64,000 bases of DNA from Lepus europaeus (taxonomy: Eukaryota > Chordata > Mammalia > Lagomorpha > Leporidae). The position numbers and the translations under genes are program-made. This document shows, piece after piece, positions 1 through 10,665 of this stretch. The stretch lies in the NCBI RefSeq assembly GCF_033115175.1, contig NC_084835.1:32197858-32261857 (forward strand), written 5' to 3'. How positions within the stretch are numbered: position 1 is the stretch's first letter; each line of letters begins with the position of its first letter. Under the pieces are notes generated by a model. That model saw nothing but the letters and a program-made list of their open reading frames with translations. It made no database searches and was not told the DNA's origin.

Positions 1-169
1 TACACAGTTTCCCCAGATGCCCTGGGACATTGGAAGCCTGGGGGGGCGAGGGCGGGGACGGAGATGAGAAGGGCCCATGGGAGCAGGGCTGTGGCTGCTT
101 CCCAGTGGCTAGAGCAGTCTTAGCCACCCTCCCCAAACCTGCCCACCAGCAGACCTCGGGCAGGAGTAC

Positions 170-332
170 CTCAGGCAGGAGTGTGAAATCTCGCTCCAGA
201 ATGTCCTTATATGCCTGTTGGAAGAATTCCAAGAGGCCGGTCGCCAGGAAGTGGAAGGCGTAACACATGGCCAGTTGAGGAAAGAGCTTCTGCTGCTGTG
301 TCTGGTGCTCTAGGATTTTGACCTCTGGATCA
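170..332 (-). CDS. ACOX2: ACOX2 coding exon 8 (last in window)
   Basis: Acceptor TTGCTCCTCAG at 333. It encodes [20 protein letters not shown] through [18 protein letters not shown] to TLLPE (residues 331-385). The donor is GTACTC at 169. An imperfect 15-bp tandem copy just downstream offers a second, frame-preserving donor 15 nt further on (GTCTGC after position 155). Confidence 0.88.
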
Positions 333-3300
333 CTGAGGAGCAAAGAATCAGGATTTAGAAGACCGCTCCGTGCCACATCCACCTCTCCGTGTGTCAATGA
401 CATTAACTTTTAAACATTTATAGTTCTTTATAACTCACTGCAAAACTGACATGAGGCTATCAAAGTCTCATCTAAGAGTAGGCATTTAGCTTGGTGGTTA
501 AGATGTCTGTATCCCTGATTGGAGTACCTGGGTTGAACTCCCAGCTCCAGCTTCCTGCTAATGCAGACCATGGGAGGCAGTGGTGATGGCTTAAGTAACT
601 GGCTTCCGGGTGCCCACATGGGAGATGTGAATTGAGTTCCTTGCTCCTTGCTTTGGCCTGGCCAAGTCTTGATCGTTGCAGGCATTTGGGGAGAGAGCCA
701 GTGAATGGGAGCTCTGTCTGTCTTTCTGTCTCTCTGTGTCTCAAATAAATACAAATAAAAAAAACCTCAACTAACATGAATATTCGTGTATTTCACTGCA
801 GTAATACCAACATGTTTGCTTACGGGTGCTGTCCTTTGTGGAGAGTCACAGCATGAGTACCGTATTATCCTAAGGATCGGAGTCTGGTCCCATGGAGCTG
901 GGGAGAAGGGGTGATTTGATCTGTCACGTGTCACTGCCCCTGTGCACTTGCTGAGTTCTGGAAGACACATGAAGCCTAAACAACCACTCCTAGGATGTAA
1001 ACTTGAGGGCAGTGGACCCCAAGGAAGTGGCTGTTTCTGCCTTATCCATTGCTATGTCTTTGTTGCCTGAGACTGCGTCCAGTGTCGGGCTCTGGGTGGC
1101 TGTGCAATGATGGTGAGAAGCCACCGATAGCTAAAAGGAACTCGAGGTCTCCTCTCTACAGCAACAACTCTGCTTATAACCACCCTTGGGACACTGCCAC
1201 AACCTAGGTGAACGGACTGTGTGCACAACATCTTTCTGGCACCCTGTCCTCCAGAGAAGACCCCCTTACCCCTGAAACTTGAAGTCAAGGTGATGGAGGA
1301 CACTGGCCTAAGAGCCTGGCATTTTGTCCTCAGCACTGCCCTGGAAGTCTGCTCTGGTCACTCTCGTTTTGTAGATGAAGAAGCTGGGCTAAGCGTGGTG
1401 CCTCTGTGTACCTGACTTCCAGTCCTCAGCCCCTCTTGCATGGATCCTGGATCTTGGATCCAGGGCGTGAAACCCCACCAATCGCCAACGTTGGGTGTTC
1501 CCAAGTTCCAATCCCATTGCTGTCACTCCTCATACGTGAGGGAACTGGGGCCCTGTGAGCGCAGAGGATTTGTCCAGGGCCAGCCAGAAGGACTGGGATG
1601 CAAACTATCAGGAGGCAGCCCGTTGCTCAGCCACAAGTAAAATTATGCAGCCTCCCTCAGGTTGGGGCAGTAGCTCAGCCAGGGTTAAAGGGAACCAAGG
1701 AGACCCACTGACAGAGCTGGATGGACCCTGGTCCCAGCTGTGGTGGAGGGGTGGATCGGGTCAGGGAGCAAGAGGTATCCATGTCTGCCGGGATCGGCCC
1801 CAAGTGCCCCTTGCCTGGGCTGGAGCCGGCACTGGCGGCGGATGACCGAGTAGCGCGTGGCAATGACGCAAGCCTTCTGCAGTGGGGGTAGGATCGTGCC
1901 CAACAGCAGGTGCACCCGTGTCACCAGCATGCCAAGATAATTGCTCTGTGCTGTCCCAAGTTTGATGTAGGTGCCGTCTGGCAAGACCTGTGTTGAACAA
2001 CAATAGGTGTTGGGTTGGAACCAGCCACAGGCTGCCCCACCCTCTCTAAACTGTCTCTACACCCCACAAGGCCCATGATGCTCCTCCGGAGCAGACAGTA
2101 GCACACAGCTGGCATGCAGAGGTTCAGCCGTGATCGTTGAAATACCAGAACCTTAGGCATTTATTGCCACTTCACCACATGTGGTTCCCAGCATCTTCCC
2201 TGGGACACTGAGACTTCCCCATGACCCACAACTAAAAGACTAGCACCTGTAAAATTGGGACCTCCAGGTGTTCTGCCAGCACTCTGGCTGGCTGGTGTCT
2301 GTCCAGGAGTTTGTGGCCAGGCCTCACGGTGGATGAGTATTATACCCACCACCTTCAGCCCCATACCTCCCCTGGAGTGGCCTTGCCCTAATCCCACAGG
2401 AACACAGCCTCTACATTTGATGAGCATTTACATGGAGAAGCCCAAGGCTCAGAGTGGCAAAGTGATTTGCCTAATAACACATTGCCCCTAAGCTGTTTGA
2501 TCCTTGTGTTTGGCCCAGCTCAGCTCTTCGCAGGAGCCAGCAGCTCCTGGCCCAGAGCCAGCAGCAGCCTCCCCAGGCTCCTCACCTGTGCAAAACGACT
2601 CAGCATGTTCTCCCTGGGGACCCGCACATGGTCCATTTTCAGGAAGCCATTGTCAATGTGTTGAAGGCCCATCTTGGGCCCAATATCCCCAATGGTGATT
2701 CCTAGAAGGAGACGAGATGAGAATGCCCACCAGTGAGGTACCACATGCACATTTCAGCCCACAGCAGCCTGTGGTACTGGGCTTGACACACTTGCTTCAC
2801 AGGTGAGCAAGCTGAGGTCAGGCGGATGCTGACTTTGGCTCAAGCTCACCCAGCCAGTTAGCACCAAGTCTGTCCAGTTAGATTCTACCTGGCCTGAGGG
2901 AGGCCTGTTGGGATCTCTGCCCGGTGGGTTTCTTCAGGGGCAACATGGGCTCACCTGGCAGTGGAGTGTGGTCCTGGAGGCTCCGGACAGGCACGATAAA
3001 GGCATGCATGCCCCGCCGGGCTCCCGAGCAGATGAGCTGGGCCAGGATCAGGGCGTGGGTGGCCGAGCGCCCCACTGAGAACACAGAGATGAGAGGCCCA
3101 TCAGAGCAAGGCCTGTATGTCACTGCCCCCAACCCAGCCTCCTGGGGATGAGGTCACTGATGACAGGGGGAATTGTGCCCAAATAGCCAAACAGACTTAG
3201 CATTGACTTACCAAAGGCACTATGAAATGAGCAAGCTTGTAAAAAAAATCTTTTGGTTCCACCTTAAAGTATTACTGAATCAGTCACTGTGTCATCAGCC

Positions 3301-6300
3301 TCATAATAGGGAACAATTTTTTTTTTTTTTTGGACAGGCAGAGTTAGACAGTGAGAGAGAGACAGAGAGAAAGATCTTCCTTCCATTGGTTCACCCCCCA
3401 AATGGCCGCTACAGCCGCTGAGCGATCCAAAGCCAGGAGCCAGGTGCCTCCTCCTGGTCTCCTGTGCGGGTGCAGGGCCCAAGCACTTGGGCCATACTTC
3501 ATTGCCTTCCCGGGCCACAGCAGAGAGCTGGAGTGGAAGAGGAGCAACCAGGACAGAATCCGGCGCCCTGACCGGGACTAGAACCTGGGGTGCTGGCACC
3601 GCAGGTGGAGGATTAGCCTAGTGAGCCACAGCGCTGGCCAGGAACACAAATTACTATTGGTCAAAATCCAAGTGGTGCCGCACCCTGTGCTGCTGCTTTC
3701 TGGTTCTCACTGGGCAGATGTGATGAGTTCCATTTCCAGATAAGGGGACAGGCTCAGAGAGTGGGCCACAGGCTGCAGGTCACTGGCTCAGAGGAGGGCA
3801 GAGGCAGAATTTGAACTGTGGTCTGCCTGGTTTTCTTTTTCTTTTTTTAAATGTGAAAGTCAGAGTTAGAGATCTTCCATCCACTGGTTCACTCCCCAAA
3901 TGGCAACAAAGGCCAGAGCTGGGCCAGACTGAAGCCAGGAGCCAGGAGCTCCCTCTGGGCCTCCCACGTGGGCCATTCTCTGCTCCTTTCCCAGGCACAT
4001 TAGCAGGGCGCTGGATTGGAAGCAGAGCAGCTGGAAATTGAACCAGTGTACATATGGCATGCCTGCATGGCAGGCTACAGCTTAACCCACTACACCACAG
4101 TACTGGCCTTTTATTCCTTTTAAAGATTTATTTATTTGAAAGTTAGAGCAACAGAGATGGAGAGTTTGAGAGACAGAGAGAGATCTTCCATCTGCTGGTT
4201 CTCTCCTCAAATGGCTGCACTATAGAATTGGACCCAGGCTGAAGCCAAGAGCCAGGAATTTCATTTGGGTCTCGCATGTTGGGGGTAGGGGCTCAAGCAC
4301 TTTGGCCATCTTCTGCTGCCTTCCTGGGTGTATTAGCAGGGAGTTGGACCCAATGCAGGGCAGCCACAACTTGAACCAGCACTCTGATGTGGGATGCCAG
4401 TGTCATAGGTGGTGATGTAACCCACTGGGCCACAATGCTGGCCACGTGGCTGATCTTAATGGCTGATTTTGGAGTGGGAGTTGTTATAGCACTGAGACAC
4501 CAATTATGATGCTCATGTTGTTTCCAAGTGCCTGGATTCTAATCCCTCTCTGGCTCCTTTCTCTAGTTTCCTACTAACGTGCACCCTGGGAGCCAGCAGG
4601 TGATAGCAAACATGGTTGGGTTCCTGCCTCCTACAGGGGAAAGTCAGGTGGAGCTCCTGGCTCCTGGTTTTGGCCTGGCCCAGCCCTGACTATTGTGGGC
4701 ATTTGGGGAGTGAGCCAGCACACGATAGAGCTCTCTCTGTCTCTTTCTTGGTGTCCCTCTGCATTTCAAATAAAGAAATAAATAAGCAAGTACAGGTTTT
4801 AAAAAAGGCTGTTTTTCCCTCTGCTGTTTGACAGTGACAATTCATTTTCCTTGTCCCCTCCCCCATGTCTCCTGTTCGTTTCTCCCTGTCTCTTCTCACC
4901 TGTCTCCCTCACCTCTCTGTCGCTCTTCTGCTTGTGCTGGGATGCCTTACATGGTTTTATTTATTTTTTCTATACTAGGCGATATCTGACTGGGCCCTCA
5001 AGTGCCGCAGATGTGTTCTAGGGATGAATTCTTAAGTCCAAGGCGGCAGACCTTGGTGCGACCCCTTTCTTAGAACTTGGCACGTCACTGAGGCTGTTGG
5101 ATATTTGGTGTGGCTGCCACCTGGTGGCCACAGAGGGAGACACAGTGTGGGCGGTCTGAGTGGAGATGGTGGTGGCAGAGCCTTCCTGTGTCTGAGCCCT
5201 GTTCAGGGATGGGTGCTTTGCTCTCTCACCGTGGCTGGTGGCAGGTCTCACCCTTGACTCAGGAGGTTGGAGGAACTGGGGTCGTCCTGGGACTAGGCCA
5301 AGTGTGTGTATATGAATGTGATGTGTACCTATGACGTGTCTGTGTGTGTGTGCACATGCCTGGCCTGGCCACAACCTCCAAGGTTGGCTGGGTTTCCTCA
5401 TCTACTGTAAGGTCTCCCTGGGCATCACCCAGTCACTCACTACTGAAATTCTTCACATCTCTCCCCACCCCACCCCACCCCACCCCATTTTACAGAGCAA
5501 GAACCGGAGACTCAGGCAGGTGAATTGACTTGCCCAGCATCCCCAGCCCAGAACAGGAGATCAACCCGAGGTCTCTTGGATGTCCAAGCCAATGCTACCA
5601 TGCCCTCCAACTTTGCTCGCCTTGGGGAGAGACAGGGAAGGGGGATGAAAGGATACTCACAGTCCCCAGGCCACCATTTGGTGGCAGTGACTGTCGGGCT
5701 ATGAATCACAAACTCCTGGGTGGCCGCATCGTAGGTGGCTTCGGTCTCCAGGCCTTGAAGGTACGTCCCTTGGGATCAAGGAAAGGAGTTAGACAACTGA
5801 CCCAGGCAGGGTTCTTCCAGGTGAGCTTGGAACCCTGAATATGGTATGGACTAGGCTCAACTCCCAGCTGCGCTTGCAGGCATTTCTCTCATTTGTGGCC
5901 TTGGTGGGGACACACAGTTCCTTTGCCAGTCCATGATGAGGGGATGCTGAAGTTTCCCGAAGGAGTAACTGCCCTAATGTTAAGTCATATGTGGGTAATT
6001 CAGAAAATTCATGGAAAATGGAACAAAAAGATGTCTATCTTGGTACAAAAATATTTTGAAATCCTTGCATACAAGAAATCTTTCAGAAATTCATGAGACA
6101 CATGTTATGAAATAGTTATGCATGGACTACAGTTATTTTTTTGCACCAAAATAAACTATTAATTCCATTTTTCCACAGACACTTGGAAGTAACGTCACAT
6201 AGTATGCTTGTACAAATTAAAAAAGGGCATGCCTTTCATAAGACCCTTGGCTGCCCTCTGCTGGAACGTTTTCATATTAAACATACAAATCTACATTTCT

Positions 6301-7357
6301 TTGAATGGGTCCTCCCCCTCCCCGCCCCCAGAGTTGTGCAGTGCACAGCCTGGGTACCACATGAAGCAACCCTGGCTCACCGTGCCCCAGTTCTGTCTGG
6401 GCATATGTTGAAATGATCTGGTACGTTTTGCCAAGTGGCTCCCATTTGGCAATCTGCTCCTCTGAGCCCAGGCTCCTGAGGGCTTTCAGGAAGACGATTT
6501 GTAAATTTAGGTTCAGGTCTAAAGAAAGAACTCTGTGGAAGAGAGATGCTCTGGTTGAGGGTTCGGGGTGGCCAGGTTGGGTGAGGGAAGGGGATTTTGG
6601 CATCCTGGCTGCCTTTGTTGGGGAAATGGTCCCAATGGCTCATGGGGCAGGGGAGTTTCGAGGTGGTCTTTGGCAGGGCTGCCCCAGGAGTGAGCACCTG
6701 TAAGCGTATTCTAATTCCCGACCCTCTTCCGACCAGCCTAGGCGCTGTGCTATCTTCTGCAGGTGGTATCTGTTCCGCGTGGCAGCTTCGTAGAGCTCAT
6801 TCTGGCTCATGAAGTAGTTGTCCTTCCTGCTAAACTGGAGCTCGCCGTGGATGATGCTCTCTGCAGGGCAGGGAGAACAAAGGGGCTCAGAGACCTGGGT
6901 GCAGTTTCTGGCACCTCCAGATCTTCCCTCCCATTTGCCTCTCAGACAAGGACAGGAAATCGGGTATGATTGGCCTCAGAGGTGAGACAACTGAGGCGCA
7001 GCATCCAGATTGTGGCCCAGGGCTCTCCTGTCCCTCAGATGGGGGAGGGAATATTGGCATTGCTAAAAGTGGCTTCACAATCCAAAGGAATGGATCTCTG
7101 ACCGTGGGACCCCGAGAGCCAAGCTTGTGAATTGAGGGTGGGGCTGCTTGCACAGGACTCGTCTTCTCGGAAGCTCCGTTCCCCAGCCACCTCTTACCAA
7201 CTTTCCTCCGGAGCGCGGTGTGCTGGGCACCTCCGTCAAGGATGTTGGTGAGCCGTTCCACGCTGAAGGACTGCACACACCTCTCGCTCTCCATGTCGGG
7301 GTGCATTTGGCTGCTCCAGGCGTCGCCCAGTGACACCCGGTGCACTGGGATACCCAT
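170..7357 (-). CDS. ACOX2: ACOX2, peroxisomal branched-chain acyl-CoA oxidase (5' part, 8 coding exons)
   Basis: ACOX2 is the peroxisomal flavoenzyme that oxidises CoA esters of bile-acid intermediates and 2-methyl branched fatty acids to trans-2-enoyl-CoA, passing electrons to O2 to give H2O2. Coding pieces joined 7357-7198, 6860-6698, 6532-6381, 5768-5661, 3074-2955, 2701-2586, 1987-1815 and 332-170 total 1155 nt, exactly 385 codons, with every split codon completed correctly. The family is about 680 residues, so the C-terminal half, including the catalytic glutamate and peroxisomal targeting signal, lies beyond the left end. Visible landmarks are YAQTELGHG (about residues 150-158), ATKWWPGD (about 187-194) and [10 protein letters not shown] (about 214-223), typical of the FAD- and acyl-CoA-binding domains. 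[20 protein letters not shown] is much closer to remembered ACOX2 than to ACOX1. Introns carry C-repeats and a MITE pair. Gene assignment is secure; splice sites are by inspection. Confidence 0.95.
479..771 (+). mobile_element. C-repeat SINE (old)
   Basis: Worn copy in an ACOX2 intron. The tRNA-like head is diverged; it ends in a TCTCTGTGTCTCAAATAAAT-type tail. Confidence 0.75.
1815..1987 (-). CDS. ACOX2: ACOX2 coding exon 7 (GC splice donor)
   Basis: Acceptor CAACACAG. It encodes [19 protein letters not shown] through [20 protein letters not shown] (residues 274-330). No GT donor fits; the exon ends CCCAG followed by GCAAGG, the standard form of a GC-AG intron. The leftover AG joins T of the next exon to give Ser, as in human RPSDPE. 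Confidence 0.9.
2586..2701 (-). CDS. ACOX2: ACOX2 coding exon 6
   Basis: Acceptor CTCCTTCTAG, donor GTGAGG. It encodes [20 protein letters not shown] and then the diagnostic [14 protein letters not shown] (residues about 235-273). The exon ends exactly on a codon boundary. Confidence 0.94.
2775..2870. repeat. MIR fragment
   Basis: CAGGTGAGCAAGCTGAGGTCA followed by CTCACCCAGCCAGTTAG is typical MIR core sequence, lying in an ACOX2 intron. Confidence 0.5.
2955..3074 (-). CDS. ACOX2: ACOX2 coding exon 5
   Basis: Acceptor TTCTCAG, donor GTGAGC. It encodes [20 protein letters not shown] then [20 protein letters not shown] (residues about 195-234). This is the beta-barrel core of the acyl-CoA dehydrogenase/oxidase fold. 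Confidence 0.93.
3316..3641 (-). mobile_element. C-repeat SINE (young type)
   Basis: Long T-run (A-tail) at the left, complete pyrimidine tract, and tRNA-like head ending TAGCCTAGTGAGCCACAGCG. ACOX2 intron. Confidence 0.9.
3830..4108 (-). mobile_element. C-repeat SINE (old type)
   Basis: Tail at left, head ends CCCACTACACCACAGTACTGG. Lies directly against the next same-orientation copy. Confidence 0.85.
4109..4443 (-). mobile_element. C-repeat SINE (old type)
   Basis: TTTAAAGATTTATTTATTTG tail and head ending CCACTGGGCCACAATGCTGG. Second of a tandem pair. Confidence 0.85.
4480..4800 (+). mobile_element. C-repeat SINE (very old)
   Basis: Diverged head; ends TTTCAAATAAAGAAATAAAT. Confidence 0.7.
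5463..5488 (+). repeat. (CCCCA)n microsatellite
   Basis: Five CCCCA units in an ACOX2 intron. Confidence 0.85.
5661..5768 (-). CDS. ACOX2: ACOX2 coding exon 4
   Basis: Acceptor CCCAAG, donor GTGAGT. It encodes [19 protein letters not shown] followed by [16 protein letters not shown] (residues about 159-194), the conserved flavin-binding segment of acyl-CoA oxidases. The final T combines with TG of the next exon to give Leu. Confidence 0.92.
5993..6195. mobile_element. Pair of mariner-like MITE copies, opposite orientation
   Basis: Two related copies (about 5993-6095 plus, 6095-6195 minus) share the core ATTCATGGAAAATGGAA and the TTTATTTTGGTGCAAAAAA block. The second aligns closely, in reverse, with the copy at 61052-61180. 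Short inverted ends with TTCAAA/TTTGAA cores suggest a non-autonomous DNA transposon. It lies in the ACOX2 intron between coding exons 3 and 4. The family name is uncertain. Confidence 0.5.
6381..6532 (-). CDS. ACOX2: ACOX2 coding exon 3
   Basis: The acceptor is CTTCCACAG at 6533, chosen over a nearer TTCTTTAG because only it keeps frame and gives VLSLD, aligning with human ALSGD. It encodes residues about 108-158 and ends in YAQTELGHG, the motif that approaches the FAD/substrate cleft. Donor GTGAGC. Confidence 0.92.
6698..6860 (-). CDS. ACOX2: ACOX2 coding exon 2
   Basis: Preceded by CTGCAG and followed by GTGCTC, a weak GT donor. It encodes residues 54-107 ([31 protein letters not shown]). 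The split codons G|AG and AG|A join correctly to neighbouring exons. This is part of the N-terminal alpha domain of acyl-CoA oxidases. Confidence 0.9.
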
Positions 7358-7376
7358 CCTGTCCTGAGTCTGGTAT
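7198..7376 (-). CDS. ACOX2: ACOX2 coding exon 1 (start codon at 7357)
   Basis: The ATG at 7357-7355 opens [14 protein letters not shown], matching the ACOX2 N-terminus, and the exon runs through codon 53 ([19 protein letters not shown]). It ends with a single G before GTAAG at 7197. TTCAG at 7377-7381 could be an acceptor, placing 19 nt of 5' UTR in this exon. Alternatively the UTR continues without a break toward the TATA-like element near 7500. I cannot tell which from sequence alone. Confidence 0.9.
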
Positions 7377-7497
7377 CTGAACAGAGACGCTTCTGGCCTG
7401 GCTGTTTGGAAGGTCAGCTCTGAGCCTGCGTGCAGGAGGAGCTGCCCTGGGGTCTGTGTCAGCTGAGAGCTGCTCAGTGGAGGAAAGCAGCCCTCTC

Positions 7498-7504
7498 ATA
7501 AATA
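7498..7504 (-). promoter_or_regulatory. Possible ACOX2 TATA-like element
   Basis: On the minus strand TATTTAT sits in GGTATTTATGAG, about 140 bp upstream of the ACOX2 ATG. This would place a start near 7470 and a 5' UTR of roughly 110 nt if exon 1 is uninterrupted. It is a single weak motif; the human gene may have a separate noncoding first exon. Confidence 0.35.
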
Positions 7505-7518
7505 CCGGACGCTGGGGC

Positions 7519-7690
7519 CTGTGTTGTGGCGTGATGAATTAAGCCACCACTTGTGACACCCACATCCCATAGCAGAGATCTGGTTCCAGTCCCAACTGCC
7601 CACAGGGCATTTGGGGAGAGAACCAGCAGATAGAAGACCTCTCTCTATCTATTTCTCTCTCTGCCTTTCAGATAAATCTTTAAAAAGAAC
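7519..7690 (+). mobile_element. C-repeat SINE with internal deletion
   Basis: Head and tail are present but about 150 bp of the middle is missing. It sits just upstream of the ACOX2 start region. Confidence 0.75.
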
Positions 7691-7902
7691 AATTAAACAC
7701 TGGGTGCCATGCTACCCTTGAACCTTCCCTGTGGGCTCTGGCTGCAGGCAAAGCCCTGTCTAGCTTTGTAAACAGTCATGGCTCAGGATGGGTAGCCAAA
7801 ATTTGAACAAAGTCTGAATGTACTGTTCCTCCTCTGTGCTACAAACATTGCATGGGAAAGTACAAAAATTAAAATAACTAACTAGATAAAAATACTGGCA
7901 CA

Positions 7903-8251
7903 TGGGCCGGCGCCGTGGCTCAATAGGCTAATCCTCCGCCTGTGGCGCCGGCACACTGGGTTCTAGTTCTGGTTGGGGCACCGAATTCTATCCCAGTTGC
8001 CCCTCTTCTAGTCCAGCTCTCTGCTGTGGCCCGGGAAGGCAGTGGAGGATGGCCCAAGTCCTTGGGCCCTGCACCCCATGGGAGACCAGGAGAAGCACCT
8101 GGCTTCTGCCTTCGGATCAGTGCAGTGCGCCAGCTGCAGCACACTGGCCGCGGCAGCCATTGGAAGGTGAACCAATGGCAAAGGAAGACCTTTCTCTCTG
8201 TCTCTCTCTCTCTCTCACTATCCACTCTGCCTGTCAAAAAAAAAAAAAAAA
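7903..8251 (+). mobile_element. C-repeat SINE (young type)
   Basis: Starts GGGCCGGCGCCGTGGCTCAA, ends CTGTC plus a 16-A tail; flanked by ATACTGGCACATG on both sides (target-site duplication). Confidence 0.93.
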
Positions 8252-9432
8252 TACTGGCACATGAAGACAAGAATCTTAGGTTCAGTGACATGCAGTTGGA
8301 GCTGCATGGGGTCTGACCACAAAGCACTCGCATTATCCACACACTGGCCCCACAGTGGGGCTCCCTGGCAGAACTTGCAGTCCCATTCACCTGCTCTCAA
8401 GTTCGGGGTTTGTTCAGCCCTATTTCTGTGAGCCCTGTGGGGTACTGTGCAGCCGGGGGAAGGAAGCTGGCTCTTTGCCTGTGTGGTGTTCCCCTGGGGC
8501 TCCTGTGTGTCCTCCACAGCCAGGGTGGGCCCTGCTCCTTCACCACAGACCCTTGGCCTCTTACAGGCCCCGTTCATCCATAGCCCCTCAACCTCCAGGC
8601 ACAGCCCCGACCATTTCACAGGTCTCTGTAATTTGCCTGCTCCTTGCCATCTCTCTGAAATTACCCCAGGCTGCCATCATATCTCATCTGGCTTTGGTGT
8701 CTCTTATTTGTTCTCCCAACTGCCAGGGAGAGCACATCAACCAGCAATCATGTGATTTTCCTTCCCTCCTAGGTGTTTGCTCCTGGTGCCCTCTGTCCCT
8801 GCCACACCACCTGCCTCCCTGAGGCCTTTCCCCTCTTACCCTTTGACCCTGCAGTTCTCTCTAGAAAAGCGCAGCTCTCTCCTTGATAACCCCAGCTTGC
8901 CAGGACTCTGTGAAGCCTTCCTGACTGCCCCAGCCCTGGGAGAGTTGAGCCCCTCTTTGTGGTCCTCAGTGGGAGATGTTAGACAAGTCCCCGGGTCCAC
9001 AGATGTCCCTCCCCAAAGGTTGTGAGCTCCTGGGAAGTCAGCTCTTGAGTGCCCAGAGCCTGGCTGTCAGGGAGCTCTTAGTCACCTTCCTACAGGCTGC
9101 CGCTCGTCTTCCTTTCTTCCTTCCTGAGCCTATCGGCGCTGCTGCTCTTACTGTTTAGCAGAGGGTCCATGCCTGGTCAGGTCACGCAGTGGCATGTAGC
9201 AGGTGGGATGCCCACACTGGCTTCAGTGGTGCCTCTGCAGGCTGGGGGCCCACAGGTTCCTGTGAGGCCACCTGCTCTCATCTCTTCCTCCCTAGGCGCC
9301 CTTTCCTCCCAACTGCCGTTGCTCCTTGCTGTTCCCAAACTCTCTGGGCCTCTCCCCTCCACCAGCCCCTTGGCTGGAGCTGAATCCTCGGCTCAAAGCA
9401 CGTTGGCTCCCCCCACTGCCCCTCAATGTCAC

Positions 9433-9778
9433 CTCTATTTTTTTTTTTAAGATTTATTTATTTATTTGAAAGACAGAGTTAGAGGGAAAGGGAGGGAGGG
9501 AGGGAGAGGGAAAGAGAGGGAGAGAGAGAGATATCTTCCATCCACTGGTTCACTCTCCAAATGGCCCCAACTGCCAGGACTGGGCTAGGATGAAGCCGGG
9601 AGCCAGGAGCTTCCTCCAGGTCTCCTATGTGGGTGCAGGGGCCCAAGCACTTGGGCCGTTCTCTGCTGCTTTTCAAGGCCATTAGCAGGGAACTGGATCA
9701 GCAAGAACTCACACTGGTGCCATATGGATGCTGACATGGCAGGCAGCAGCCTGACCCCCTGTGCTACCATCCTGGCCT
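9433..9778 (-). mobile_element. C-repeat SINE (old type)
   Basis: AAGATTTATTTATTTATTTG tail, expanded GGGA pyrimidine/purine tract, head ending TGTGCTACCATCCTGGCC. Confidence 0.85.
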
Positions 9779-10665
9779 CCTACACCTCTTTAAGATCCCA
9801 GGCCCTGTTACTCTACTCTCCTTCTTCTCCTAATATTGAAGGGAATGAACTCATCCTTAGGTTTTTGTTTACTGCTACCCCATGCCCCACAGCACTAGAA
9901 GGGAGTGCAGGGACCTTTGTCACCTGTGTGCAGCGGCATTAACACTTGGGCAGGGCCTGACCCGCCGGAAAGCCTCGTAAATGTGTGGATGAAAGAACGA
10001 GGTGCCCAGAGGCACCAGGAGCTTCCTGGAGGGTCCAGTCCTTGGGATTTCCTAAGCCTCCCACACCGTGACCCAGCTATGGACTCACCTCTGTCCTAAA
10101 CCAGCGTTGGTCTCTGCCTGTGCTGGCCTCCCCCTGGCGGCAGGCTGCTGGCCCAGCCCCTTCCTCCTCCCCCTGAGGGGTGGGACGTGGAGCTCTGACA
10201 GCTCTGCCTGGCTGGCTCTCAGCCAGCCCGGAGGCAGAGTTTCTCTCCTTCCCGGCTCCCTGGGCATGTGTGCTGTGCCCTGCCAGGCGCCAGTGCTGCC
10301 CTGAGAGCCCTGCTCTGAGGATAAAGACCTCCAGTCTCAGCGTGGAGCTCCCTAGAGAGCTGTGCTTCCAAAGGGAAATCCTAGTTGCCTTTCCCGATCA
10401 TTGCTGAAGGCCAGAGCTGTCGTGCCTGCTGGGACTCAAGGTGTGTGTGAAGGGATTGCTCTGTGAGGGGACTGGTTTTCCCCTCCCTCCACGTTTCTGC
10501 TCCGTTGCCTATCTTACCACTGATATTCCCACGCCCCTCCCTACATTACTGGGATCAGTCAAGCGTGGAGCACCTGCTGTGCCAGTGAGGGTGATGGGTG
10601 CTCAGAGACCCCCTCTCCGCCATGCAGCACAACGCTGGAAAAGAGGATGCAGCTCCCCATTTTTT

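Noticed and set aside
7942..8316. 124-codon frame, and many similar frames of 60-180 codons throughout
   Set aside because: They translate C-repeat SINEs on one strand or the other; the same peptides recur at every copy.
10085..10330. GC-rich repeat-free block as a distal ACOX2 promoter
   Set aside because: It has GC-rich runs but no convincing TATA, donor or exon on the minus strand, so it was not called.
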